The notes beneath the pieces are model-generated. The model worked only from the letters and a program-made list of their open reading frames with translations, was not told the DNA's origin and made no database searches. Both the position numbers and the translations under genes were made by a program. Shown here piece by piece: positions 11,075 through 23,392 of a DNA stretch of 36,439 nt (position 1 is its first letter; each line of letters begins with the position of its first letter). The DNA comes from Pelargonium nanum (taxonomy: Eukaryota > Streptophyta > Magnoliopsida > Geraniales > Geraniaceae), in assembly GCA_036897485.1 (NCBI GenBank), contig JAYMTF010000438.1:1-36439 (forward strand), written 5' to 3'.

Positions 11075-12660
11075 TGTTTAGACAATAAGAAAATTATAAT
11101 GATATGGTAGGTTGCTGCATTAATTTAATTGTATAGAGCTGATATGAGCTATAAACCAATAATAATTGACATTTCTGTCAAAAAATGTTTTGTATACTCT
11201 ATACTCAAAAGATTTTTAGAATGCGCGTTGTAGTAGAAATCAGGTTGTCGTATAAATATTCCTTGTAAATTTTTATTCTTTCAAATTTTGGACCGGACTA
11301 TCACGTGAGCACTTGGGTTTTTGAAACCTAGGGCTTGCGCACCACAATAGAATGCATCATCAAGCAAAATTCAGTGCGTGTGCCATGAATTTTACATCGG
11401 ACGCGAGAATAAGTTTCTCTGTCAATGTGAAATCAAATGTCTACCAATGTGAAATTTAGAGAGGAATCGGAGAGAATGGAAATAAGAAATGTAACAAATG
11501 AATCTCAAAGTGAAAAAAGAATGCACACCTCATGGTTTGATGGAGTATTTACACTCACAAAATCAAGATATAGAAGGCAATGTGTCGTATTGTGTTTGAT
11601 TGTTGATAATGAAAAATGAGTTTTCATGATGTTACGTTTATGTCATGATAACGTCACATGCTCAGTAATGATATTATACATAACGTCTTGGTGATGCATG
11701 AGTGAAGTTGTGATGATGTTGGCTTTGGGCCTCGAATGAGATAACGATGATGCCAACGTGCCAAAATGGTGATGATGTCACTACCTAAGGCCTCTTAGTG
11801 TAGTATTTTTTGAGAAGGCACCGAAATGCCACATTTCGGAGGTTGCCCACCCAAGACGTTTACGCGTACTTACCAACAAGGTAGTCCGAGGGTTTATGAG
11901 GTGAGAAATTGAGCGTAGCTCATCTAGATTTGCCCGGATGCCCGGATGGCTCAACCAAAGTAGGCTCACATAGTGTGGAAGGACATATGGAGGGTGTGAG
12001 ACCCATTTATATGGAGCTGTGACTAAAAGTTAGTGTCACACAAGTGTGAGTTATGAGAGTTGCAAAACATATACATTTACGTGATAAAGTTTGAAAGATA
12101 AGGGTAACCTCTTAGTCTCGCAATACTTAAATTGGATCTTATAAGTGTCAAAAATGAAACCAATTGAATCAAACAAGGCATACAGAGATTATGAACTAAT
12201 ATTCACTTTGGTCCAATATTTGTACGTGACACATGTTACTTTTTAGTTTAATTATAAAATGTTAACATATGTCACCTCAACCTTAACGTTAATTGCAAAT
12301 GTCAACGGTATCTTTAAGTTAAACAAATAGATAGTACTTTCAAACCCAAAAATATTTTGAAAGATTTGTCTAACATATTACTTGTTCATACACTTAACCT
12401 AACTAGTTACTTCACGAAACTTAGAGAATGTATTTAAACTACATTACAGTGACCAAATTGATGTTTAAATAAGAGCTCACCGACTTAAGACACTCAATTT
12501 CATTGAGTAAAGTTACAATAAATAAGAGAGAAAGTGAAAGACTGAAAATTCTGTCCATTTCCAAAGGCTTTGGAGAATGGAAGGAGAAGGCAAGAAATGG
12601 AAGCATTGACCACAGATTTATTTACAAGACTTTGAAGACACCGAAACAACACACTTGTCT
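11075..12660. other. Spacer between GAUT and MUB with an unclassified repeat-like block
   Basis: No gene is supported. From about 11270 to 12060 the base composition turns less AT-rich and shows TE-like phrases, for example 'ggagggtgtgagaccc' at about 11986-12003 and repeated 'gatgatg' units at 11700-11780. The motif gtgtgagaccc recurs in reverse orientation near 34740. This hints at related LTR-type remnants at both places, but I found no termini, primer site or coding domain. Confidence 0.35.
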
Positions 12661-12800
12661 CTTGGGATTTTTTTGATTCTTCTTCTTCTTCACTATTCTT
12701 CTTCTCATTAATTACTAGAAACGCATCCACTTCTTTCCCTTCGACTTTTCGACCAGAAATTCTGAAAATTGAGGACGACCCAGATCATTTCCAGTCCCAA

Positions 12801-13109
12801 GTAAGACAACCCTTTATGGGTTTTTGTGCTCCTATTGAATTTCATCTTTTTGATATGGAGGTGATGTCAATTGAGGTTATGAGCTGACTTGCATGATTTG
12901 GAGTTTTGTTTTGTTTTGTTTTGTCTGAGTGTTGCTGTGTCTGGAGAATCACACTATCTGTTTGGGATTTTGATGTTCTTTATTGGATTGGATTATGTTG
13001 TTGTACTAGAGATAGAGTTGGTGATTTTATATCTGAAAATTCTAATTTTGTTTTGTGTTCAACCCAATTCCAGTGACTTACCTTTTGTTTGGTTGATTGA
13101 AATCTGCAG
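12801..13109 (+). other. Candidate intron in the 5' leader of the MUB gene
   Basis: A CTT-rich stretch at 12675-12706 suggests the start of the MUB leader. A good donor (cccaa|gtaaga at 12801) and acceptor (tctgcag at 13109) would remove 309 T-rich bases and join a spliced leader to the exon bearing the MUB ATG at 13296. The splice is inferred from consensus sites only. Confidence 0.45.
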
Positions 13110-13295
13110 AAATCCCCAACTTAGTATTTGAAAGAATTGGTGATACTTTTGAGCTGACAATTGAGTTTATCAAGTTGGCTCATGAATTTTTTGGTTGCAA
13201 GCTCAATTGGGGTTTGGTAGCCTAGGAGAAGTTCCTAAAAAAGACCTTGCCTTCCCATTGGAGTACAGAGAGTCTTTTCGATTCTAATCGTGTAG

Positions 13296-14973
13296 ATGGC
13301 TGGGGTGCAAGATCAGTTAGAAATAAAATTCCGCTTGACTGACGGAACAGACATTGGTCCCAAAGCCTTTCCTGCTGCTACAAGTGTTGCAACACTGAAG
13401 GAGAGCATCCTTGCTCAATGGCCTAGAGGTATGCTGGATTGTTGGTTTAATTGTAAATGCTCTGAAGTGTGAAAGGTTTTATTTTTATCATAGTTTCGAT
13501 TTGGGAGTTTCTTTCTGTTCACTTCATTGTCGTGGGATGAACTGGACCAACTGGTTGGGTGGGCAGATAATTGTGTTTGTGTCAGGATTATTATTCCACT
13601 TCTCTTCAATGTGTTTCTTGCCAGCTCATTCATTAGTGTCGAGAAAATACATGAGTTATAGCCATTACCGCCTAGTTGATATTGAAATGGGGGCAGTATC
13701 TATAAACCTAGAATTGTTTTGCATGTCTTCCTGAATTGCGTGGCTTATGCAACCGCAATGTTGGGCTGAAAATGATACTATGGAAGCACAAGATGGGCTT
13801 TCCGCAGATGCAATATAAACACAGTAGAATAGTTTCATTTATATTTTATAGTCATTTATAAATTCAGAAAGATTTTATGCAGTTCTTTTCGTTTGCCATA
13901 ATGCTTTATAATGTAATTGGAGGTGTTGGTGCCGTTCATTTGTGCTAGAGCTAGGTTAAGGTTGAAAGCTGTAATCATTAGGATCACAATGAGCCATGAT
14001 TCACTTTTTATTTTCTTTAAACATATTTTCTCATTGACTAACATTTCAAACTGCTAAGCATAAACTAGGGTTGTGATCTATGCCAGCACTACATCTATAG
14101 TGTTATACCGCCTAAATCCGTGACCGTTGAATCAACAAAACTTTAGGTCTAAGATTGCCATGCTGCTTAACTAGTACGCTTCTGTGCTTGCTATATATCA
14201 CTAAATTATGTTATACACTATCTTTAAATTTGTTAATGTTATTTATTTTACCAGAGAAGGAGAATGGCCCAAGGACAGTGAAAGATGTCAAGTTAATAAG
14301 TGCAGGAAAAATATTGGAGAACAACAGAACAGTGGGGGAGTGTCAGAGCCCTTTATGTGATATCCCTGGTGGGATCACAACTATGCATGTTGTTGTCCAA
14401 CCACCGTCTTCGGAGAAAGGTATCATATGAAACACCTAAATTATAACCTACATTTCAATTACCACTTACTAGAACCTCTTGTTATATGCCTTTTCTTTTT
14501 TAAGGGTAGAATTATGGCGGGTTTTTTGTTTACTTGTAGTTTCTTGAGCAGAGTTATTTCAATTTTCCTTGTTCCGAGCATGTATTTAGGATTCTGAGAA
14601 ATCTCTCTCGGTGGGTGGTTGAATATCACATTAAAATGATAGCTCTTTTTTTTTCCTGATAAACATGTTGTCTAATGCTATGGATAATATAAAGTGATGA
14701 TCAATTTATGTTATTACAGTTTAAATGGGCTTAAGTCGCTTATCAAAAAAATGGGCTTAAGTCCTTGAGAAGTGACAGCTTCTGGAATGGTTTATAGAAT
14801 CATGCTAGCTAGACATAATTGCTTTAGCTCGTTCCATGAAACCTGAAGTTCGACTGTGAAATGATGTTTTGTCTACCTATTTCTAATATTTATGTCCATG
14901 CTTATCTATTGGAACAGAAAAGAAAGCAACAAGCAAATCAAAGCAGAACAAGTGTGTTTGTGTTATCTTATAG
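13296..14973 (+). CDS. MUB2: Membrane-anchored ubiquitin-fold protein (MUB), three coding exons
   Basis: Coding exons are 13296-13428, 14255-14419 and 14918-14973, in phase with GT-AG borders, giving 117 aa, typical of the family. The start MAGVQDQLEIKFRLTDGTDI and the core WPREKENGPRTVKDVKLISA match the ubiquitin-like MUB fold closely. The C-terminus KCVCVIL ends in a CaaX box whose final Leu favours geranylgeranylation. Cys112, two residues before the prenylated Cys114, could be palmitoylated. MUBs sit on the plasma membrane and are known to bind a subset of group VI ubiquitin-conjugating E2 enzymes. Unlike ubiquitin, the protein has no di-glycine end, so it is not conjugated. It lies directly downstream of GAUT on the same strand, as I recall for MUB2/GAUT14 in Arabidopsis. 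Assignment to MUB2 rather than MUB1 is by position only. Confidence 0.94.
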
Positions 14974-16790
14974 TGTGCAGTCAGAGGAGCGAGGATGACA
15001 TAAATTTCAGGAGTCAAGTTAGTTTCTCTATGGCCTTTTTCATTGCGCATACTTTTGCTTTGTATTGAAACTAATTATCGTCAGTTATCTTGCTTGTTTA
15101 CTCTGTAGATAAAAAAAGTGGTGGGATTGGTATAGAAGATACTGTTGTTGAGTTGAGGACCGATAAGAAATGGTTGGCATCATGTACGTTGATGATAGGG
15201 TCGTATTTTCATGCAGGTCTATTTATTCTTCATATAGCCGTTGCACATTTTGATCTGATAAGTTGTTCATTGTCAAGTTTTATTCGAGGCAATTATATCT
15301 CAGGTTTTTTAGTTTATATCTTACCTTTGTCATTTAATCCAGATTATGTTATTAATTTGTCTTGTATGATATTGCCGACTGTTTCTTCATGGCGTCATAT
15401 TTTTACACAAGTGGAAACACCGATTCCCAGCAAGCAGTCTTGCTATTTCTGGTGATGAGTACTTGTTTACTTGATAGAAAGCATACCAAAAGCCAAAAGG
15501 TTTTGATGTTTTGTTCTCATTGTTACGGGGAAATGTATTGATCATCTTGTTGATGTCATGAGTATATTTCACGAGTTTGCAATTGTTTTCAGCAGTATTT
15601 GTTATAGTAGTGATGTAGTTTTTTGCCGTAACATTTAGAATTAGAATCGGAACTCATTGATTAGAGTAGCTAAAGTTGAGTTATTTGAAATGGTTATAAA
15701 TTTGGTGCCTAACTTTGTTTAGTGTGTGCTGGGATTATTGGGTGATGAGCTTCATTAGAGTAATATTCAGTGCCTAGAATAGAATAGGCTACATGCTGTT
15801 TGGTTGGTACTTGGTACCATTTTAAATGGGCATTCTCTTTAGTGAAGTGAAGTCTAAGCTCAGGGTTGGTGTTGCTTATTAATGGAAGTTGTGTGTATCC
15901 AATCCACAGTGCCATCTTGTGGAGCTCAGCTTACACCACTATTTGGTAAATCCAAGCATTTGCGATTCATATTTAGAGCTATTTTAAATGTCTATAGAGG
16001 TTAAATGTTGATAGAGATAGTTGGATGAAGATAAAATGTGAAGAAAAAAATGCTCTATTTAGTAAACCAACGATATAGTTTAAAAAAGAATTCTGGAAAA
16101 ATTAAACGGTGTAATAATATTGTCTGAAAGTAAATATATAATTATGAATTTTCTAAATTATCTTTGAAAATAGCATGAAGAAGTTTATACGTTATATGCA
16201 TTTGGATGACCTAATCGTTTTCAGCATGACTGACCTTATAGAGTATACAAATTTTAGGATAAAACTGAGCTCAACCCATATCACATATAAATCTACCGAC
16301 TGAAGGTTTACTGTAAAACTTTACCTAGGGCAGCGGGGGGCCAGAACTGCAGCACTTACTTTATAGAAGAGATACGCCAAAGTTTATTTATTGCATATAG
16401 TACAAACATGCATATCTAATTCTAAAATCGACTCATGTTATGTCTGGATCTACTGACTGAACGTCGACCGTGAAAGTGGAACCACATAGAACCAAAACAA
16501 ATATCAACAGTGTATCAGTGACAAACATATACTTACTGGGACAGTACACTTTTGTTTACTTAATTTGAGGGCAATTGAAATTAATTGCGCAAAAGGAAAC
16601 GGAATTGACTTAAACCATAAACAACTGTCCTAGATATTCTCATCAAACTCATTTCTAAATATTCTTGGATCCAGTACTTTAAAACTCAAATACCATGCCT
16701 TATCTTAGGATTTAGTTCACCAAATATATTCTCTACAACTAACGGTCCTCACTTAATCACCGATATTAACGGCTCTAAAACGATCTCACC
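14974..16790. other. MUB 3' UTR and spacer before CLPB3
   Basis: No gene is supported. The first part is presumably MUB 3' UTR, though I saw no clear AATAAA. An open frame at 15090-15455 begins with TTG and shows no family resemblance. From about 15950 the sequence becomes AT-rich with short imperfect inverted repeats. The last part before 16840 is likely distal CLPB3 promoter. Confidence 0.5.
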
Positions 16791-16844
16791 TCCCGGCACC
16801 CAGTGGGTCCCTCAACTCCAGATGACCCTCTCTCCACCGCACGC

Positions 16845-16850
16845 CACGTG
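16845..16850 (+). promoter_or_regulatory. G-box CACGTG upstream of CLPB3
   Basis: A perfect CACGTG in the context GCCACGTGTA lies 246 bases before the CLPB3 start codon. Such sites bind bZIP and bHLH factors (HY5, PIF and ABF classes) and are common at light- and stress-responsive plastid genes. Binding here is inferred. Confidence 0.5.
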
Positions 16851-16857
16851 TATGTCC

Positions 16858-16880
16858 TTCGCGGCTCTTCACGAACTCTC
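16858..16880 (+). promoter_or_regulatory. Imperfect heat-shock element array upstream of CLPB3
   Basis: Units at 5-base spacing read TTC (16858), GGC (mismatch), TTC (16868), GAA (16873), CTC (one mismatch). This gives a TTCnnGAA core with a gapped third unit, as heat-shock factors accept. It sits just downstream of the G-box and fits a gene known to be heat-induced in Arabidopsis. A single array of this quality can occur by chance. Confidence 0.45.
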
Positions 16881-17095
16881 TCCCATTTTCACTTCTTTAG
16901 CGATTGCTTTTTATTAAGCTTCTCTCTTTTCTCTCCACACTCCATACTCTCTGTTACAGAAGCTGAAATTTAAATAATAATCACAAACAGAGCTCTACTT
17001 TTTCACTTTCTCACGCAAAAGCCCCTCTTAGTTTTGCTCTATTTGCAGATAGGTCCTTCTCCGGATCCGTACTGCTTTCCGGAGCTCTTGCTGCA

Positions 17096-20000
17096 ATGGC
17101 GTCGACGACGTCGCTTGCCGGAGTCGGTGTCCGCGTCCACTACTCGCCTCTCGCTAATGGAATTGCGCCTCCGTTCCCGCGCCGCCAGCTCTCTCTCGGC
17201 CTAGCCGCCAAGCCCAAGCCTCTCTCTCTCAGGTCACTGAAACTGAGGCGGAACGATGCGTTTTTCACGCGGAGGTTGGAGAAGGCTTCGCGGTCCTTCT
17301 CCGTCCGTTGCGACGCCTCCAGGGTAATGGCTCTATCATCATAATTTCATTCATGTTACAGCTTGTGGTGTGGTGGATAAGCTTTTATGGTGAAACTGGT
17401 GATGATTGAGTTTGTCTCGTACTGTTTTTTGAATTATTCAGATTTTTGAATCATTTGATCATTTGATAGCTTCATTAATGCAACATTGTGAAAATTTTGA
17501 TTCAATTAGATTTTAAACCCAATTAAAGGGAGTTGAATCAATTTGGCTCATTTTAATCTATATATACATACTCAGTACTCAAACCAATGGTTTTTGTTTG
17601 TACTTATCTTATAGTCAATTCATGATAGTATCTCCTAAATTCTACATTGGGTTCTGTTATGTATGATTTGGAGATTGAGTGTTAATGTGCTGAACTGAGT
17701 TGAGATTGTGAAACTGTGCCAGATTACTCAACAAGAGTTTACAGAAATGGCTTGGCAAGCTATAGTGTCTTCTCCAGAAGTTGCTAAAGAGTACAAACAT
17801 CAGATAGTAGAGACAGAACATTTAATGAAGGCTCTGCTGGAGCAGAAGAATGGGCTTGCCCGCCGGATCTTCTCCAAGGTTGGGGTTGATAATACTCGTC
17901 TTCTAGAAGCTACAGAGAAGTTCATCCAACGCCAACCAAAGGTATTTCCTAATACAGTCGTAATTATGCCCCCATATGAAATCTTGGGTTTTGTCTAACA
18001 CCAGAATATTGAAGTTGTGAATTGATGGCCATGCATGCCCTCACAGCATAATGTCTCATCAAGATATGATCTTTCTTGCCCACAATTTTTTTTTATCTGC
18101 TCTTACTTGCCTAAATTTAGAAGCTTCAGTTATGAACTGCAGTTTCAAGTACATATTTGAATAGCATTTGTCCTCATATAGGTATGGCCATTTTCCTTTT
18201 ACTTAATAGTCTCATTGATGACTAGCTATTAATTTCTGAACTATGGCCTAAGGAGGGCATTGTTAGTAATGATGATGTAAACATAATAGAAATCATCATC
18301 TTGTTGTCCCACCTTAAATGCTGTATCACATGTTGGACCATTCATATTAGACTATCTTTCCAATGTTGCTTATGCTATGTTTTGATCTTGGGTAAGTGTA
18401 ATGAATAAGTATCTGAGAATTATTGTCATGTTTCCTTTTGCACTAGGTCTTTGGTGAATCTGCTGGTTCGATGTTAGGACGCGATTTGGAAGGTCTGATT
18501 CAGCGAGCTAGGGAATACAAAAAGGAATTTGGGGATTCATTTGTGTCCGTTGAGCATTTAGTTTTGGGTTATGCTCAGGATCAACGCTTTGGGAAGCAAT
18601 TATTTAAGGATTTTCAGATATCTCAGCCAACTTTAAAATCTGCAGTAGAATCCATAAGGGGACGCCAAACAGTTATAGACCAAGGTAAGAGTCACAATGT
18701 CCTCTATACATCCTACATTCTTGTTGGTTTGAGAAGATTCGATGGAATATCCCTTTCTAATGGTATACTGAGGTGGGTTGATGCTTGTACACTTTGGCTT
18801 TATAGATAATGTGCTATGTGTGCAACTTTAGTTGTGTCCAGACATTAGGTTAGCCTGGGTTATCGTCTGGTTGGAATGGTCAAACTTTGGTCTTTCTTGT
18901 CTCTGTTATTGTTGTTTACTTGTTCTTATATCCCAAAGAATGGTGTCTGTAGGAGATTGCACTGTTACCAATATACTATAATCATGCATTATAGCCCTGT
19001 TGATAGTGTTAGTCATATGCTCAATTCATTTTTATTATGTGCAGAAGCCTTTACACAATTGATTCTTGTTCTATGATAGGAGAGCTTTTGTTGTCTTGTT
19101 ATTTAGATAGTGTAGTTTTGCACACGGTAATTTTCTCAGTACTTTATATAAAAAGCTTATCTTATTGAGAGTTTTGTACAGATCCTGAGGGAAAGTATGA
19201 AGCACTGGAAAAATACGGAAAAGATCTGACAGCCTTGGCAAGATCAGGAAAGCTTGACCCAGTGATTGGTCGGGATGATGAAATACGCAGGTGCATCCAG
19301 ATTCTTTCAAGGAGAACAAAGAACAATCCTGTGCTTATCGGTGAACCAGGTGTTGGGAAAACTGCAATTTCTGAAGGGTAGGTAATTACACTTATTGCTA
19401 TATAATGAGGGCTTCAATCAGATAGAATGTTACTATAGGAAATTGGGTCCTATTTCCTGGTCAATTCTAGGGTTATCTTGTGCATTATCTAAGTAGGGTT
19501 GGAATGTTGGATTTTATTCTCTATGCTGAACATGTTTGTCCCAGAGCTGATTTGAACTTAAAGTTAAGTCTTAAATGTATGGTTCAGATTCTGTGTAATG
19601 TGTCCGTTGAAGTGGGTAATAAAGTCTCACACTAGATGAATATAAAATAGATGAGCTATGTATAGTGGTAGAAGTGAAACCCTAATAATAAGGTTGACAT
19701 TTTAGTATTGGAAGCACAAACTATATCTATAGCCTAATTACTGAAATTTAACAAAAACTTGTTTGCAACCTGACTAGCTTGAGGTTTAGTGAGTTTGGAA
19801 GCTGATATTCCCCATTGAACAGGCTTGCGCAGAGGATTGTACAAGGGGATGTCCCTCAAGCATTAATGAACCGTCGGGTACGTTACTCTCCCTCCTCTCT
19901 CTCTCTCTCCCTTTGTTTATTTATTTATTTTGCCATTGGTATTCATCCATTTTCACTTTACAGTTGATATCCCTTGACATGGGTGCGCTCATTGCTGGGG

Positions 20001-23000
20001 CTAAATATCGAGGCGAGTTTGAGGACAGACTGAAGGCTGTACTTAAGGAAGTAACGGATTCAGATGGCCATATTGTTCTTTTCATCGATGAGATACACAC
20101 AGTGGTTGGGGCAGGTAATATCGTTGTTATATATCTACTTTGATATTATCGTCTTTTTCATTTATTTGGGAGCTAGATGATAGACCCTTGACTGTGGTTG
20201 GTATGTTCTTTCAAGAGTATATACACGGTGATAAATCTATATTGTCCTGGAACTGAAATCATATATATATATATGATTTCATGGTTTTCTACATTCACAT
20301 GGTTTATTACAAGCCATTCCAGCATGTATACCTGGATGAGGTTTGGTTGAATAACTGATTGTTAGGGATGGTGAAAATTGATGAGTGGCTGATATTAATT
20401 TCAGGTGCTACCAATGGTGCAATGGATGCGGGCAACCTTTTGAAGCCCATGCTTGGTCGTGGAGAGTTACGATGCATTGGTGCAACAACTTTAGATGAGT
20501 ATCGTAAATATATTGAGAAAGATCCTGCTCTGGAGCGACGATTCCAACAAGTTTATGTGGACCAACCCACTGTGGAGAATACAATATCTATCCTCCGTGG
20601 GTTGCGTGAAAGATATGAGCTGCATCACGGAGTCCGCATCTCTGACAGTGCACTTGTTGAAGCTGCTATTCTATCTGACCGCTATATTAGTGGGCGGTTC
20701 TTACCTGATAAGGGTAAGTTTTACTGTTATGTACTACAGATTCTTCAAGTTTCTTTACTAATACCGACTTACCTAATTATTTTGAAGCTTACATAATAAT
20801 TAGAACAATAATTATTAGTAATAAGAGATAAGTTGTTCTGTGGTGAAGAGGTGGAATGGAGTTGGATTGAGAAAGGTGTTACATGAGTATTTCCTGCAAA
20901 CCGTAGGTCTGTAGCAAATAATGCGTTGCATGCTGGAAAGTAAAAATGCGTTCTTACTTACAAAACTCAAGAGATTTTAACGCCGTTTTTGGAGTTGAGG
21001 ATATATAATATTTCTCTTTGGTAAAAGCTTGGCTAGTACAAAATAGAAGTCTTCAAGGTATCTGGCTTGTATCATTCTTGGCCAAGGCCAACCTAAATCT
21101 ACAAGTCATGTTCAGTTTTATTGCATAGTTAACTTTGACAAGGATTCTACTGTGTTGGACTGACACTTTTCATCTTCAAATAATATTGAGTACTAATATA
21201 CAATTAAACTGCAGCTATTGACCTAGTTGATGAAGCTGCTGCCAAATTGAAAATGGAAATTACATCAAAGCCCACTGCCCTTGATGAGATCAACCGTTCA
21301 GTGTTGAAGCTGGAGATGGAGAGGCTGTCACTTACAAACGACACTGACAAAGCTTCAAAAGACAGGTTGAGTCGGCTCGAGGATGAGCTATCTCTCTTAA
21401 AGACAAAACAAGCTGAGCTGACGGAGCAGTGGGAGCATGAGAAGTCTGTAATGACACGTCTTCAGTCAATTAAGGAAGAGGTACAGGGTCATTGTTGTTC
21501 ATGTCAGAAGTTTTTCCTCTTGAGCATATGTTTAATTTCTCGTTGGACCATTGGAAATTTGAAAAATAAAAATAGAACAATGGAAAATAATTATAGTGTT
21601 TAGCTTCTAGTTGGAGAATTATAAATTTGAAAAAAAACATATAGAACAATGAAAAATAATTCGAGCACTGTGTAGTAAGTATTGGGAAGAGACAAGACTT
21701 GACACCAGTCTTTGTATTTATGCAGATTGATCGGGTAAATCTTGAGATCCAGCAGGCTGAACGGGAGTATGATCTGAATCGTGCTGCAGAACTGAAATAT
21801 GGAAGTCTAAACACTTTGCAGCGCCAACTCGAAACAGCAGAGAAAGAGTTGGATGAGTACATGAAATCAGGAAAGTCCATGCTGAGGGAAGAAGTAACAG
21901 GAAATGATATTTCAGAAATTGTTAGTAAATGGACTGGTATTCCTGTCTCCAAGCTTCAACAATCAGAGAGGGAGAAACTGTTATATTTGGAGGAAGAGTT
22001 GCACAAACGTGTGGTGGGTCAAGATCCTGCAGTGAGAGCAGTAGCTGAGGCTATCCAGCGATCCCGAGCAGGACTCTCCGATCCCCACCGCCCAATTGCT
22101 AGTTTCATGTTCATGGGTCCCACTGGTGTTGGAAAGACAGAACTGGCCAAGGCCCTTGCTTCCTACATGTTCAACACTGAAGAAGCCCTTGTACGGATAG
22201 ATATGAGTGAGTACATGGAAAAGCATGCGGTTTCAAGATTGATTGGGGCTCCACCTGGTTATGTAGGTTATGAAGAAGGAGGCCAGTTGACGGAGACAGT
22301 ACGTAGGAGGCCATATGCAGTAATTCTGTTTGATGAGATAGAAAAAGCACATTCTGATGTGTTCAATGTGTTCCTTCAAATTCTGGATGATGGGAGAGTA
22401 ACTGACTCACAAGGCCGTACTGTGAGTTTCACCAACACGGTCATAATTATGACATCAAATGTTGGTTCTCAGTATATTCTCAATACAGATGATGAGACTT
22501 CACCGAAGGAGTTGGCTTATGAAACCATTAAGCAACGGGTAATGGATGCAGCAAGATCGGTCTTCCGCCCCGAGTTTATGAACCGTGTTGATGAGTACAT
22601 AGTTTTCCAGCCTCTGGACCGCGAACAAATAAACAGTATTGTGAAGTTACAGGTATGTTTTTCCACTCTAAAGCTTTCCTCGGTTTGATAGTAATTATTT
22701 TTCCTGCATAATTCATATTGCAATAGTGAACATGGATTACAAGATAATGTCATCACTTATTGTTATTGGTACTAGGGGTATATTGCAGCGATCGCATTGA
22801 TTAGAAACTAGTGCTGACTGGATCTTACCGTCACTTTTGGAAAGTTGCATTTACAATATAAGAAAGAGGTATTAGGGGTATATTGCAGCGATGACATTGA
22901 TTAGAAACTAGTGCTGACTGGATCTTACCGTCACTTTTGGGTAGTTGCATTTACAATATAAGAAAGCTTAGCTAACTACTAATAAGGGGTGCCCGATAAT

Positions 23001-23392
23001 GAACCTTTATTCTCTTATGTCCACTGTTGACTGATTTTTTCTTTGCATGTTAAATTCAGTTGGCACGGGTACAGAAGAGGATTGCAGACCGGAAGATGAA
23101 AATGCAAGTGACGGATGCAGCAGTGCAGTTATTGGGAAGTCTTGGTTATGATCCCAGCTATGGTGCAAGGCCGGTAAAGCGGGTGATTCAGCAGAATGTG
23201 GAAAACGAACTGGCCAAGGGGATCTTGAGAGGAGAGTTCAAGGACGAGGACACGGTGATAATAGACACGGAGGTGACTGCATTTTCCAATGGCCAGCTGC
23301 CTCAACAAAAGTTAGTCTTTAGAAGACGGGATGTTGCCGCCGATGACTCAGCGGCGGAAAGCCCAGAAGAAGCCTTTTCACAGGCCACATGA
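17096..23392 (+). CDS. CLPB3: Chloroplast ClpB/Hsp101-type disaggregase CLPB3 (APG6), ten coding exons
   Basis: Coding exons are 17096-17323, 17723-17941, 18447-18684, 19182-19377, 19823-19877, 19964-20114, 20405-20713, 21215-21480, 21726-22652 and 23060-23392. All are in phase and give 973 aa. Residues 1 to about 72 are Ser/Arg-rich and acid-poor, a plastid transit peptide. A Clp N-domain follows (about 77-225). AAA+ domain 1 has Walker A GEPGVGKT (282-289), pore loop KYRGEFE (326-332) and Walker B VLFIDE (350-355). A charged coiled-coil middle domain (about 480-615) marks ClpB rather than ClpC. AAA+ domain 2 has GPTGVGKT (685-692), GYVG (732-735) and ILFDEI (754-759). No catalytic residue is missing. 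ClpB hexamers thread aggregated proteins through the pore with Hsp70 help. The plastid form is needed for chloroplast development and heat tolerance in Arabidopsis. Intron 9 holds a 100-base tandem duplication. Confidence 0.97.
20254..20281. repeat. Perfect 28-bp palindrome in CLPB3 intron 6
   Basis: tgaaatc followed by a 14-base AT alternation and gatttca reads the same on both strands without a mismatch. The AT core is a short microsatellite, so the palindrome may simply flank it. It could extrude as a cruciform or form a hairpin in the pre-mRNA. Confidence 0.8.
22770..22966. repeat. Tandem duplication (about 100 bp x 2) in CLPB3 intron 9
   Basis: The segment 22770-22866 is repeated at 22870-22966, offset exactly 100 bases, with only a handful of differences (for example atcgcattga versus atgacattga). 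The near identity shows a recent event. Each copy carries a pyrimidine-poor 'attgcag' that could act as a weak decoy acceptor, but the true acceptor at 23059 has a better T-rich tract. Confidence 0.9.

Noticed and set aside
10698..11110. Two similar plus-strand frames of 68 codons
   Set aside because: They are antisense readings of the two SINE copies; their similarity comes from the repeat.
15090..15455. 121-codon frame downstream of MUB
   Set aside because: It begins at TTG, has no recognisable domain and is T-rich like UTR or intron sequence.
15971..16060. Possible MITE with ends like atttagagct
   Set aside because: Only about ten bases pair and with gaps; borders and target duplication are not visible.
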